Positions 44,892-53,645 are shown, counted from the first letter of the stretch. The stretch: 64,000 bases of DNA from Flavobacteriales bacterium (GCA_030149285.1 JASBRU010000002.1:248001-312000), one strand, 5' to 3'. Notes: generated by a model not told the origin, from the sequence alone. Translations and numbers: made by a program.

Positions 44892-46439
44892 ATGGAAAAA
44901 ATACAGATCCTTTGGGTAGATGACGAGATAGATTTGCTAAAACCTCATATCATGTTCCTAGAACAAAAAGGATATAATGTAGATACCATTAATAATGGAG
45001 ATGAAGCAGTAGATATGATAGATGCCAAACACTATGATATTGTGCTGTTGGATGAGAATATGCCTGGGATTACAGGTATTGAGGCCTTGAGCCAGATAAA
45101 AGAAAAGCATAGTAACTTACCGGTGGTAATGATTACAAAGAGCGAGGAAGAAAGCATTATGGAGGATGCTATTGGTTCTAAAATTTCTGATTATTTAATT
45201 AAACCGGTAAACCCAAACCAAATTTTACTTTCTATAAAAAAGAATTTAGATACCAGAAGATTGGTAAGTGAAAAAACTACATCTGCCTATCAGCAAGAGT
45301 TTCGCCAAATAGGAATGGCATTAAACGATGTTCGTACCTATCAAGAGTGGATAGATATGTATAAGCGCTTGGTTTATTGGGAAATGGAGTTGGAAAAACT
45401 GGAGGATGAAGGGATGAACCAGATTTTGAATATGCAAAAATCTGAAGCCAATGGATTGTTTACCAAGTTTATAGAACGCAATTATGCCGATTGGTTAAAT
45501 GGTATAGAAGAAGGACCTGTAATGTCTCATACCTTATTTAAAGAAAAAGTAAGCCCTTACCTGAAAGAAGAAAAACCGGTTTTTTTATTGGTAATAGATA
45601 ATCTCCGTTATGACCAATGGAAAGCCATACAACCCATGGTAGAAAACTACTTTACCGTAGATAAAGAAGAAATTTTTTACAGCATATTACCCTCTGCAAC
45701 CCAATATGCACGTAACGCCTTGTTTGCAGGCTTAATGCCATCAGAAATTAAAAAACGTTTTCCAAAACTATGGAAAGATGATATAGAGGAGGGAGGTAAG
45801 AACTTATATGAAAAAGAGTTTTTGGCAGACCAATTACAACGCTTAGGGCATGGTAGTATAAAACATTCTTATAACAAGATTACCAACCATGCTGCCGGTA
45901 AAAAACTGGCTGAGAACCTAAATAATTACATGAGTAATAAGTTAAATGTAATTGTATACAATTTTGTAGATATGCTATCGCATGCAAAAACAGAGATGGA
46001 GGTAATACGTGAGTTGGCAGATAATGACAAAGCCTATCGTTCATTAACTGTAAGCTGGTTTAATAACTCACCATTATTTGATATTATTCGCCAGTTGGCT
46101 AGTAAAGATGTAAGATTGGTAATTACCACAGATCATGGAACGGTAAATGTAAATGAGCCTACTAAGGTGGTAGGGGATAGAAACACAAACACCAATTTAC
46201 GCTACAAGCAAGGGAAAAACTTGAGTTATAACCCAAAAGAAGTGTTTGAAGTAAAGAACCCGGAAGATATATTTTTGCCAAAAACCAATGTGAGTACATC
46301 CTATGTGTTTGCTAGGGAAGATAAATTTTTTGCTTACCCCAATAACTATAATCATTACGTAAAGTATTACCGAAATACTTTTCAGCATGGAGGGGTTTCA
46401 TTAGAAGAAATGATAATTCCTGTTGTATCTTTGTCTTAA
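44892..46439 (+). CDS. porX: PorX: response regulator with PglZ domain, T9SS regulator
   Basis: The 515-residue protein has a CheY-like receiver (1-120; VDDE, phospho-Asp54 in YDIVLLDENMPG, Lys104 in LIKPV), a helical linker with QEWIDMYKRLVYWEMELEKL, and a PglZ alkaline-phosphatase-like domain (about 210-515). Metal-site residues are visible: VIDNLRYDQW (Asp236), PSATQYARNALFAG (Thr270), NFVDMLSHAKTE and ITTDHGTVNV. In Bacteroidota this architecture is PorX, which controls the type IX secretion system and hydrolyses small nucleotides. ATG 44892 is the true start. tsaE and ald follow. Confidence 0.94.
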   Translation: MEKIQILWVDDEIDLLKPHIMFLEQKGYNVDTINNGDEAVDMIDAKHYDIVLLDENMPGITGIEALSQIKEKHSNLPVVMITKSEEESIMEDAIGSKISDYLIKPVNPNQILLSIKKNLDTRRLVSEKTTSAYQQEFRQIGMALNDVRTYQEWIDMYKRLVYWEMELEKLEDEGMNQILNMQKSEANGLFTKFIERNYADWLNGIEEGPVMSHTLFKEKVSPYLKEEKPVFLLVIDNLRYDQWKAIQPMVENYFTVDKEEIFYSILPSATQYARNALFAGLMPSEIKKRFPKLWKDDIEEGGKNLYEKEFLADQLQRLGHGSIKHSYNKITNHAAGKKLAENLNNYMSNKLNVIVYNFVDMLSHAKTEMEVIRELADNDKAYRSLTVSWFNNSPLFDIIRQLASKDVRLVITTDHGTVNVNEPTKVVGDRNTNTNLRYKQGKNLSYNPKEVFEVKNPEDIFLPKTNVSTSYVFAREDKFFAYPNNYNHYVKYYRNTFQHGGVSLEEMIIPVVSLS

Positions 46440-46448
46440 AACAAAGTA

Positions 46449-46862
46449 ATGACATCGCATTGGGAATGTACTGAACCTAATCAGTTGATAGAGATTGCGC
46501 AAAATTTGCTGCAATCTTATGATAATCGTATCTTAGTATTTTATGGTCCTATGGGAGTGGGTAAAACTACTTTTACCAAAGCTTTATGTAAAGTGTTAGG
46601 GGTAAAAGATACAGTAAGTAGCCCTACTTTTTCATTGGTAAATGAATATGAAGGAGGTGATGGCGAAGCTGTTTACCATTTTGATTTTTATCGAATTGAT
46701 GATGAAACAGAAGCAATGGATATGGGCTGTGATGAGTACTTTTATAGTGGAAGTTATTGTTTGATAGAATGGCCTGAAAAAATACCCAACCTAATACCGG
46801 AAGGAGCGCTTGAGATTCGGATGGAACAGGATGGAGCAAAAAGAATTATCAATATCAACTAA
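46449..46862 (+). CDS. tsaE: tRNA threonylcarbamoyladenosine synthesis ATPase TsaE
   Basis: The 137-residue P-loop protein is part of the TsaBDE complex that makes t6A37 in tRNAs. It shows Walker A YGPMGVGKTTFTKALC, the switch region VSSPTFSLVNEYEG, and HFDFYRIDDETEAMDMGCDEYFYSGSYCLIEWPEKI with the conserved acidic and Trp residues. Length is normal. It lies 9 bases after porX and 5 before ald, in one likely transcript. Confidence 0.95.
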   Translation: MTSHWECTEPNQLIEIAQNLLQSYDNRILVFYGPMGVGKTTFTKALCKVLGVKDTVSSPTFSLVNEYEGGDGEAVYHFDFYRIDDETEAMDMGCDEYFYSGSYCLIEWPEKIPNLIPEGALEIRMEQDGAKRIININ

Positions 46863-46867
46863 AAAAG

Positions 46868-48076
46868 ATGAGCAAGCCGAAGTACTTGTCTTTCTCCAGC
46901 CCAGAGCTGATGCCCCAGGAAGAAATGTTGGAAGTGGGCAAACGTAGTAGCCGATTAAACATTGGTATCCCAAAAGAAACCAGCTTACAAGAAAAGCGTG
47001 TGGGCTTAGTGCCAGATGCTGTACACTTATTGGTGAACAACGGGCATGAAGTTACTGTAGAGTCCGGGGCAGGTTTACCTGCAAATTTTTCTGATAACGA
47101 TTACTCCGAAGCGGGTGCCAAAATATCTTATAGCACTGATGAGGTTTTTAAATCTGATATTGTATTAAAAGTTGCACCACCATCTTTAAAAGAGATGGAT
47201 TACATGCAACCAAAGCAAACCTTAATATCTGCCTTACAATTAAAGGTTCAAAACAAGGCTTATTTTGAAAAGCTAACCAAGAAAAAAATATCTGCCATCG
47301 CTTACGATTATATTCAGGATGAAGAGGGTGTTTTTCCTGTCGTTCGGTCTATGAGTGAAATTGCCGGCAATACTGCCGTATTAATTGCTGCTGAATTGAT
47401 GAGTAATGTAAATGATGGTAAAGGATTAATGCTTGGAGGTATATCAGGTGTGTCGCCAACAGAAGTTGTGATATTAGGTGCGGGAACTGTAGGGGAGTAT
47501 GCAGCACGTGCTGCAATGGGATTGGGTGCATCCATCAAAATGTTTGATAGCTCCTTAAATAAATTACGCAGGATTCAGGATAATTTAAATGCTCGTATTT
47601 TTACAAGTATAGTGCAACCAAAAGTATTGCAAAAAGCCCTGATGCGTGCAGATGTTGTAATTGGAGCTATAAGAGCCGAAGGCAGGACACCATGTATTGT
47701 TACCGAAGAAATGGTGCAGAATATGAAAGCCGGTTCTGTAATTATAGATGTAAGTATAGATCAAGGTGGTTGTATAGAGACTTCTGAACTAACTACACAT
47801 GACAAACCCACCATCACTAAATTTGGGATAGTACATTATGGGGTGCCAAATATTGCATCTCGCGTTGCTCGTACTGCATCCTTTTCATTGAGTAATATTT
47901 TTGCGCCTATTTTATTGTCTATAGGAGAAGAAGGAGGAGTAGAAAATATGCTTCGTAGCAAACAAGGTGTGCGTAATGGTATGTATATATACAATGGCGT
48001 TTTAACCAACAGAAGTATTGGCGATTGGTATGGCTTACCTAACAGAGATATTAATCTCCTTTTTGGTGGTTTATAA
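46868..48076 (+). CDS. ald: Alanine dehydrogenase
   Basis: The 402-residue enzyme interconverts alanine and pyruvate plus ammonia with NAD(H). It has GIPKETSLQEKRVGLVPDAV, PPSLKEMDYMQPKQTLISALQL, YDYIQDEEGVFPVVRSMSEIAG, the NAD loop VVILGAGTVGEYAARAAMGLG and VIGAIRAEGRTPCIVTEEMV. It is about 30 residues longer than the usual 371 because of an N-terminal extension (MSKPKYLSFSSPELMPQEEM) and extra C-terminal residues, which is common in Bacteroidota. It follows tsaE in the porX transcript. Confidence 0.92.
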   Translation: MSKPKYLSFSSPELMPQEEMLEVGKRSSRLNIGIPKETSLQEKRVGLVPDAVHLLVNNGHEVTVESGAGLPANFSDNDYSEAGAKISYSTDEVFKSDIVLKVAPPSLKEMDYMQPKQTLISALQLKVQNKAYFEKLTKKKISAIAYDYIQDEEGVFPVVRSMSEIAGNTAVLIAAELMSNVNDGKGLMLGGISGVSPTEVVILGAGTVGEYAARAAMGLGASIKMFDSSLNKLRRIQDNLNARIFTSIVQPKVLQKALMRADVVIGAIRAEGRTPCIVTEEMVQNMKAGSVIIDVSIDQGGCIETSELTTHDKPTITKFGIVHYGVPNIASRVARTASFSLSNIFAPILLSIGEEGGVENMLRSKQGVRNGMYIYNGVLTNRSIGDWYGLPNRDINLLFGGL

Positions 48077-48100
48077 AATCCAATCTGCTATTTTTGCCCC

Positions 48101-48505
48101 ATGGGATTATTAAAAAGATTTGGCTGGTATTTTTTAGGAGTAGGTATCGGAACTATTTTCGTAGTGATGATTTTCGGAGGTAGAGATATACAATGTAATT
48201 ATTTCCCAAACTCTAGGGTGTTAGTAGATATTTCCAGAAAAGACCTTGCTTATTCTGATGAGGTAATGTGTCAGATGCAATGTGCGGGAATTGATACTAC
48301 AGCAATCAACCAATTAATTGTAAATGGTAAGGTAAACTTTGAGGAAAGCGATACCAAAAAAGATTCTTGCAAAGAATATCAAATCTATTCTAAAGACTTT
48401 ACACCGGAATTCACTGCTCGCTTTAAAAATTGTGACTCCACAGCTTACTTAATGAAAGTGGATTTATTAGAAGTAAAAGAGGTAAGTGATTGCAATTGTA
48501 ATTAA
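48101..48505 (+). CDS. DUF4258-like membrane-anchored protein
   Basis: The 134-residue protein has an N-terminal membrane helix (FGWYFLGVGIGTIFVVMIFGG), then a Cys-containing domain (DIQCNYFPNSRVLVDIS, EEVMCQMQ-type segment, ending VSDCNCN). It resembles small DUF4258 proteins of Bacteroidota whose function is unknown. Six Cys are in the part after the helix. It lies 24 bases after ald in the same direction, and its stop overlaps that of the convergent mtgA by 4 bases. Confidence 0.72.
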   Translation: MGLLKRFGWYFLGVGIGTIFVVMIFGGRDIQCNYFPNSRVLVDISRKDLAYSDEVMCQMQCAGIDTTAINQLIVNGKVNFEESDTKKDSCKEYQIYSKDFTPEFTARFKNCDSTAYLMKVDLLEVKEVSDCNCN

Positions 48506-49167
48506 TCAAATTTTACAACTTCAATATTTTTCATATTCCACAAAATCCAGTTCTTCCTTTTTAATAAGTAAGTAGTAGGTCTGGTTGGGTTTCTTTCCCT
48601 TGGATTAGGGAGTATCGCAGCTATCATAGCGCATTGTTCTCTATTTAGCTTTTTAGCAGAACGTCCATAATAATGTTTAGCGGCAGCTTCAGCGCCATAA
48701 ATGCCATCGCCCATTTCTATAACGTTTAGGTATACCTCCATAATACGTTCTTTGCTCCATAGCAATTCCATTAGAGCAGTAAAGTATACTTCCATACCTT
48801 TTCTTAGCCAAGAACGGGCTGGCCATAAGAATACATTTTTTGCAGTTTGCTGAGAAATGGTACTTGCACCTCGCTTATGTTTGCTGGTTTTGTTGTGCTC
48901 TTGTGCTTTTTTAATAGCTTCTATATCAAAACCATTATGCTCTAAAAACAAATTGTCTTCTGATGAGACTACTGCCAAAACTAAATCTGGAGATATATCT
49001 TCAATATCTACCCACTCTCTATCCACCTTTGTGCCTTTTTGCAGCATCAAAACTGTGGTAGGAGGGTTTACATATTTATAAAGAAAAACGATGCCAAAGC
49101 TTAGCAGTAAAAAAACCAAGGAGGCTCTTATAAGGTATTTGAAAAAGATTTTGAAAAAGCGTTTCAC
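48502..49167 (-). CDS. mtgA: Monofunctional peptidoglycan glycosyltransferase
   Basis: The 221-residue inner-membrane protein has one N-terminal helix (YLIRASLVFLLLSFGIVFLYKYV) and a GT51 domain: VVSSEDNLFLEHNGFDIEAI with the catalytic Glu, RGASTISQQTAKNVFLWPARSWLRK, KERIMEVYLNVIEMGDGIYGAEAAAKHYYG and the C-terminal PNPRERNPTRP. It polymerises lipid II glycan strands in the periplasm and has no transpeptidase domain. It follows proline dehydrogenase by 18 bases. Confidence 0.95.
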   Translation of the reverse strand: MKRFFKIFFKYLIRASLVFLLLSFGIVFLYKYVNPPTTVLMLQKGTKVDREWVDIEDISPDLVLAVVSSEDNLFLEHNGFDIEAIKKAQEHNKTSKHKRGASTISQQTAKNVFLWPARSWLRKGMEVYFTALMELLWSKERIMEVYLNVIEMGDGIYGAEAAAKHYYGRSAKKLNREQCAMIAAILPNPRERNPTRPTTYLLKRKNWILWNMKNIEVVKFD

Positions 49168-49185
49168 ACTACTAATTTATGAAAA

Positions 49186-50352
49186 CTAGCGTTTACGACG
49201 ACGTTTCATTTCTTCCATAATCAAGCTCAACTCTCTACCGGTTTGCCCGGAAACAGAAGTGTTTTCTTCTGCACGTCTTATTAGGTAAGGCATTACTTCT
49301 CTAATGGGGCCGTAGGGTACATATTTTACCACATTGTAACCGTGCTTAGATAAGTTGAAACTAATATGGTCGCTCATGCCATATAGTTGAGAAAAATATA
49401 CTTGAGGATGGTCTACACGAATGTTGTATTTGTCCATTAATTCTGTCAAATACATTGCGCTTTCCTCATTATGGGTGCCGGCACATAAAGCTATTTGCTC
49501 AAAATTTTCTGTAGCAAATTCTAGTGCAAGATTATAATCTCTATCTGTTGCCAGTTTGTTTTTTTGAATAGGTGAATCATAACCCATTTCTTTTGCACGA
49601 TCACGTTCTTTCTCCATGTAGGCACCACGAACAATTTTTAAGCCTAAGAAAAAGTTACCTTTTTCAGATTCGGTAAATAATTCTTTCATGTATGCCAAAC
49701 GATCATGACGGTACATTTGCAAGGTGTTATATACAATTACACGCTCTTTGTTGTATTTGCGCATCATGTCTAGCACCAATTCATCTGCAGCATCTTGTAT
49801 CCAGCTTTCTTCTGCGTCTACCATTACAGGTATACCATATTCATGTGCCATAGCACATACTTTGTCAAAGCGGGTAATTACTTTATTCCATTCTTCTTTT
49901 TCGGCTTCAGTTAACTCTTCTTTTTGGTTTACTTTTTCCAATAGCTCAAACCTTCCCATAGCGGTGGGTTTGAATACTGTAAACGGTATACCTTTAGTTT
50001 TACTAGCAAATTGAATGGTAGTTAAGGCTTGTTTTAACGAACGATTAAAATCGGCTTCGGTTTCTTTGCCTTCAACAGAATAGTCTAAAATGCTCTTTAC
50101 ATTATATTTAAGTAACTGACCAATTACTTTTTTAGATTCCTCAAGAGTCTCCCCACCACAAAAGTGATTGAACACAGTTGATCTGATGGCGGACTTAACA
50201 GGTAAATGAAGCTTAAAAGCCAAGTTGATTAGGCTTTTACCTGTTTTAACAAAAGAAGGGCTTGCCACTAATTTAAATAGGTAATAAGCTCGCTTCAAAT
50301 CGGAATCCCTTTTCGATGAAAAAGCAATTTCCGTATCGTTAAAAGATATCAT
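49186..50352 (-). CDS. Proline dehydrogenase
   Basis: The 388-residue FAD enzyme oxidises proline to pyrroline-5-carboxylate. It is a TIM barrel with KSILDYSVEGKE, VFKPTAMGRFELLEKVN, IPVMVDAEESWIQDAADELV, VIVYNTLQMYRHDRLAY, LKIVRGAYMEKERDRAKEMGYDSPI, LCAGTHNEESAMYL and KYVPYGPIREVMPYLIRRAEEN, which are the substrate and FAD signatures. It has no P5C dehydrogenase part, so it is the monofunctional form. A -7 box lies 24 bases upstream. Confidence 0.94.
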   Translation of the reverse strand: MISFNDTEIAFSSKRDSDLKRAYYLFKLVASPSFVKTGKSLINLAFKLHLPVKSAIRSTVFNHFCGGETLEESKKVIGQLLKYNVKSILDYSVEGKETEADFNRSLKQALTTIQFASKTKGIPFTVFKPTAMGRFELLEKVNQKEELTEAEKEEWNKVITRFDKVCAMAHEYGIPVMVDAEESWIQDAADELVLDMMRKYNKERVIVYNTLQMYRHDRLAYMKELFTESEKGNFFLGLKIVRGAYMEKERDRAKEMGYDSPIQKNKLATDRDYNLALEFATENFEQIALCAGTHNEESAMYLTELMDKYNIRVDHPQVYFSQLYGMSDHISFNLSKHGYNVVKYVPYGPIREVMPYLIRRAEENTSVSGQTGRELSLIMEEMKRRRKR

Positions 50353-50376
50353 TCAGGTTACATAAATTTAATTGCA

Positions 50377-50384
50377 CAAATATA
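50377..50384 (-). promoter_or_regulatory. -7 box of the proline dehydrogenase-mtgA unit
   Basis: TATATTTG on the minus strand is a full consensus match 24 bases before the ATG at 50352. The -33 box is not evident. The divergent aroB start is 40 bases on the other side. Confidence 0.55.
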
Positions 50385-50424
50385 AAAGAGATTTGTTTCT
50401 TTGTATACACCTGAGCAAATTATT

Positions 50425-51507
50425 ATGAGTTTTATTCAAGCCACAGATTATCCGGTTTTTGTAGGCAGTAAATCGCTTACCGATTTACATGCTTGGCTCG
50501 AGGAGAAAAACAATCAGTACGACAAGCTTTTTATTTTGGTAGACGAGCTTACCAATGAAAACTGTTTACCCAAACTCATTAGCACAATTTCTTTGTTAGA
50601 TGATGTGCCCGTAATAGAAATTCCATCAGGAGAAGAGAATAAGAATATAGAGGTGTGTATGTCTGTATGGCGAATGCTCTCTGAGTTAGAAGCTGGGCGT
50701 AATTCATTACTCATCAATTTAGGTGGTGGTGTAATAGGAGATTTGGGCGGTTTTGTTGCCTCAACCTTTATGCGAGGGATAGACTATGTAAATATTCCTA
50801 CAACTTTATTAGCACAAGTAGATGCCTCAGTAGGAGGGAAGGTAGGTGTAGATTTAGATTATTTAAAAAACCAAGTAGGTGCTTTTGTAAATCCTGTGGC
50901 TGTAGTTGTAGAGCCTGTTTTTTTAAGAACACTAACTAAAAAACAGTTTTTATCGGGTTTTGCCGAGGTAATTAAATATGGCTTGACTTTAGATGAAAAG
51001 CTTTGGAAAAATATAAAGCATATAAAACTTAGCAGCGAAGAGTTAACACCAATCATTAAGCGCTCTATTGAAATAAAGAATGAGATTGTATTAGCAGACC
51101 CTTATGAAAAAGGGATAAGAAAAACACTAAATTTTGGTCATACAATTGGGCATGCGTTAGAAAGTTTTTACTTAAACAAAGAAAAGTCTATACCCTTATT
51201 GCATGGTGAGGCTGTTGCAGCAGGAATGATTTGTGAGTGCTACTTGTCTTATAAGCTGGCAGGTTTAAGTCATTATCAGTTAGATAAGATTGTAAACTAT
51301 ATATTGTCATTATATAAAAGAGTACGTTTTTCTCAGCGAGACTTTAACTCGCTTTTAGAACTAATGAAGCATGATAAGAAGAATATAAATGGAGCTATAA
51401 ACTTTACTTTATTAGCCGAAATAGGTAAAGCCGAAATTAACCATGAAGTAGAAGAGCAATTAATTATAGATTCACTAGAGTATTACGTAAACAGAACTCA
51501 AATTTAG
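50425..51507 (+). CDS. aroB: 3-dehydroquinate synthase
   Basis: The 360-residue enzyme carries out the second step of the shikimate pathway with NAD+ and zinc. It has IEIPSGEENKNIEVCMSVWRML, the NAD loop INLGGGVIGDLGGFVASTFMRGIDYVNIPTTLLAQVDASVGGK, GFAEVIKYGLTLD, KTLNFGHTIGHALES and LLHGEAVAAGMICE, with the zinc Glu/His residues in the last three. ATG 50425 is preferred over the TTG at 50401. It is followed 2 bases later by aroA. Confidence 0.95.
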   Translation: MSFIQATDYPVFVGSKSLTDLHAWLEEKNNQYDKLFILVDELTNENCLPKLISTISLLDDVPVIEIPSGEENKNIEVCMSVWRMLSELEAGRNSLLINLGGGVIGDLGGFVASTFMRGIDYVNIPTTLLAQVDASVGGKVGVDLDYLKNQVGAFVNPVAVVVEPVFLRTLTKKQFLSGFAEVIKYGLTLDEKLWKNIKHIKLSSEELTPIIKRSIEIKNEIVLADPYEKGIRKTLNFGHTIGHALESFYLNKEKSIPLLHGEAVAAGMICECYLSYKLAGLSHYQLDKIVNYILSLYKRVRFSQRDFNSLLELMKHDKKNINGAINFTLLAEIGKAEINHEVEEQLIIDSLEYYVNRTQI

Positions 51508-51509
51508 CT

Positions 51510-52730
51510 TTGAACTACTCATTATCCACAAAAAACAAAAAACTAGATGTTATTGTAACTATTGGAGGCTCTAAAAGCGAAACCAATAGAGCATTAATTA
51601 TTAAAGCTCTAGCCGAGGAGGATATCAATATTTATAATCTATCTAATAGTGAGGATACTAAAATATTGATGGAGGCATTGGCTTCTGATGAAAGAGAAAT
51701 AAATGTGGGTATGGCAGGTACTGCAATGCGGTTTTTAACTGCTTATTATGCATTAAAAGGAGAAGACAAAATACTTACTGGTACTAAACAAATGCTAAGT
51801 AGACCCATAAAAGTATTGGTAGAGGCTCTGCAAAGGTTAGGCGCTGATGTTTCTTATTTAGGAGAAGAGGGGTATCCACCATTGCTGTTTGGTAAAGGCA
51901 ATATAAAAGGTGGTAAAATAGAGGTAGATAGTAGTATAAGTAGTCAGTATATTTCTGCTTTAATGATGATTGCACCCTATTTAAAAGACGGTTTACAAAT
52001 AAATTTAACCGGTACTAAGCTATCATTGCCATACATGCAAATGACAGCCGCAATAATGCAACACTTTGGTGCTAAATGCACTTTTAAGGATGCTACAATT
52101 AGTATTTCAGAGGGTGCGTACTTGGCAAAAGAATATACTGTAGAACCAGATTGGTCTTCGGCAGCTTATTGGTATCAGTTGGCTGCATTTTCTGATGTAT
52201 GTAGAATTGAGTTGAAAGGTCTTAAAAAAGAGAGTTATCAAGGAGATCGGTTTTTAGTGGAGCTTTATGAAAGTTTTGGTGTGAAAACCAACTTTACTTC
52301 CTCAGGGCTTGTACTATATAAAGAGATGGGTTTTGAGCAGAATAAGAAATTGTTTTTTGACTTAAGACATAACCCTGATTTAGCTCAGAGTATAGCTGTT
52401 ACGTGTTTAGGATTGGGTGTTGAAGCGCAAATTGATGGTTTGTACAATTTGTCTCTCAAAGAAACTAACCGTATAAAGGCACTTGAAAACGAATTGACCA
52501 AATTGGGTGGGTATGTTGAGTTGTTGAGTGAGTCGACATTAAAAATAATGTCACCCGAAACAATAAATGAAGGGGTAAGTATAGAAACCTATAATGACCA
52601 TAGAATGGCTATGGCTTTTGCACCATTAGCATTATTAAAGCCTATTACCATTAAAAACATTGAAGTAGTAAAGAAATCATACCCAAACTTTTGGGAGCAT
52701 ATCAAAAAAGCGGGTTTTACTTTAAATTAA
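51510..52730 (+). CDS. aroA: 3-phosphoshikimate 1-carboxyvinyltransferase (EPSP synthase), TTG start
   Basis: The 406-residue enzyme joins PEP and shikimate-3-phosphate. It shows TIGGSKSETNRALIIKAL, MAGTAMRFLTAYYAL, MLSRPIKVLVEALQ, SSQYISALMMIAPYL, EPDWSSAAYWYQLA, KETNRIKALENELTKLGG and TYNDHRMAMAFAPLAL. It is slightly shorter than the usual 430. No ATG lies before the conserved GGSKSETNR region, so TTG 51510, two bases after the aroB stop, is the likely start. Its stop touches the stop of the convergent DksA-like gene (TAATTA). Confidence 0.92.
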   Translation: MNYSLSTKNKKLDVIVTIGGSKSETNRALIIKALAEEDINIYNLSNSEDTKILMEALASDEREINVGMAGTAMRFLTAYYALKGEDKILTGTKQMLSRPIKVLVEALQRLGADVSYLGEEGYPPLLFGKGNIKGGKIEVDSSISSQYISALMMIAPYLKDGLQINLTGTKLSLPYMQMTAAIMQHFGAKCTFKDATISISEGAYLAKEYTVEPDWSSAAYWYQLAAFSDVCRIELKGLKKESYQGDRFLVELYESFGVKTNFTSSGLVLYKEMGFEQNKKLFFDLRHNPDLAQSIAVTCLGLGVEAQIDGLYNLSLKETNRIKALENELTKLGGYVELLSESTLKIMSPETINEGVSIETYNDHRMAMAFAPLALLKPITIKNIEVVKKSYPNFWEHIKKAGFTLN

Positions 52731-53063
52731 TTATCTAGCACATCTAATGCATAGTGCACTTTCGGGTCTGTAAAGCAAGCGTTTTATATTTATTGGATTA
52801 TTACAGTTAGCACAATTACCAAAGTTTTCGTCTTCTATTCTTTCTAGTTTCATAGCAAGACTTTTTTGTCTTTTCTCTTTTGTTGCTAATGACGATTGCA
52901 TCACACTTTTGTTATTAATAGCATCCATTTTACTTACTCTCCCCACTTCATTCCCTTGAGGCTCGGGTTTTGTCATTTCTTTTAATGATGCTATTTCCCT
53001 TTCAAGGCTGGTAAGTTCTTGTTTAATTTTTTCTTGCAACAAATCCTTCTCTTCTCTCGTCAT
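52731..53063 (-). CDS. DksA/TraR-type zinc-finger protein
   Basis: The 110-residue protein has an N-terminal coiled coil (EEKDLLQEKIKQELTSLEREIASLKEM) and a C-terminal C4 zinc finger, CANCNNPINIKRLLYRPESALCIRC. It resembles DksA-like proteins that enter the RNA polymerase secondary channel. The acidic pair at the coiled-coil tip of E. coli DksA is not clearly present, so its effect may differ. It is a single gene, convergent with aroA. Confidence 0.88.
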   Translation of the reverse strand: MTREEKDLLQEKIKQELTSLEREIASLKEMTKPEPQGNEVGRVSKMDAINNKSVMQSSLATKEKRQKSLAMKLERIEDENFGNCANCNNPINIKRLLYRPESALCIRCAR

Positions 53064-53129
53064 TATGTTAAATACTTGTTAAAGTTGGGTTGAAGTGAAT
53101 AGTAGCTTCATTTCGTCCTTATTTTTTGG

Positions 53130-53163
53130 TATATTTGTTGTAGGTTAAATTATAAAATTTAAC
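53130..53163 (+). promoter_or_regulatory. -7 box and 5' leader hairpin of the T9SS mini-protein gene
   Basis: TATATTTG (53130-53137) is a full -7 match. Just after the expected start, GTTAAATT-ATAA-AATTTAAC (53144-53163) forms a perfect 8-bp hairpin in the leader of about 38 bases. The hairpin may stabilise the 5' end of the mRNA. Confidence 0.5.
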
Positions 53164-53181
53164 TCAAACGAAGGTTTTTAA

Positions 53182-53559
53182 ATGAGAAAAGCAATACTTA
53201 AAATTCTTCCTATTATCTGTTTTATGGTTGTACTTCAGCTGCAAGTACAGGCAAACTATATCCCAGTTTCTGCTAATACTATTAGTATCGGAGATAATAA
53301 GTTAGATGATAAAATCTCTACTTATCCAAACCCGGTGTCTAAAAATTTATATATCACTCATACTTTAGAAAAGTTTAAAAGTATTGATGTGAAAATATTT
53401 GATGCTTTGGGTAATATAGTATTGAAGAAAAAATGGGATGATACAGCCCCCTCAAAACTTATGTTAGACTTATCAGAGTTAGATAATGGTGTGTATATGA
53501 TGCGCATCACTGTAGATGAGGAAATATTGAGCAAACGAGTTGTTGTTAATCACGGTTAA
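53182..53559 (+). CDS. Small secreted protein that is mainly a T9SS type A sorting domain
   Basis: The 125-residue protein has a signal peptide (about 1-24, LQVQA), a spacer of some 20 residues and then a full type A sorting domain (about 48-125): YPNPVSKNLYITHTLEKFKSIDVKIFDALG, LSELDNGVYMMRITVDEEILSKRVVVNHG. Such domains send cargo through the type IX system and are normally cut off after export. Here almost no cargo precedes it. It could be a decoy, a remnant of a larger gene, or a small surface protein. It has its own promoter and terminator. Confidence 0.85.
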   Translation: MRKAILKILPIICFMVVLQLQVQANYIPVSANTISIGDNKLDDKISTYPNPVSKNLYITHTLEKFKSIDVKIFDALGNIVLKKKWDDTAPSKLMLDLSELDNGVYMMRITVDEEILSKRVVVNHG

Positions 53560-53584
53560 TCACAAAACTAACCTATAAATAATC

Positions 53585-53607
53585 AACCGCTTCTAGGCGG
53601 TTTTTTT
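53585..53607 (+). terminator. Intrinsic terminator after the T9SS mini-protein
   Basis: The stem AACCGC / GCGGTT with loop TTCTAG is followed by TTTTTTT, 26 bases after the stop codon. Confidence 0.8.
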
Positions 53608-53645
53608 ATATCCATAATACGGCACTATTCCTTATATTCGCTTTA

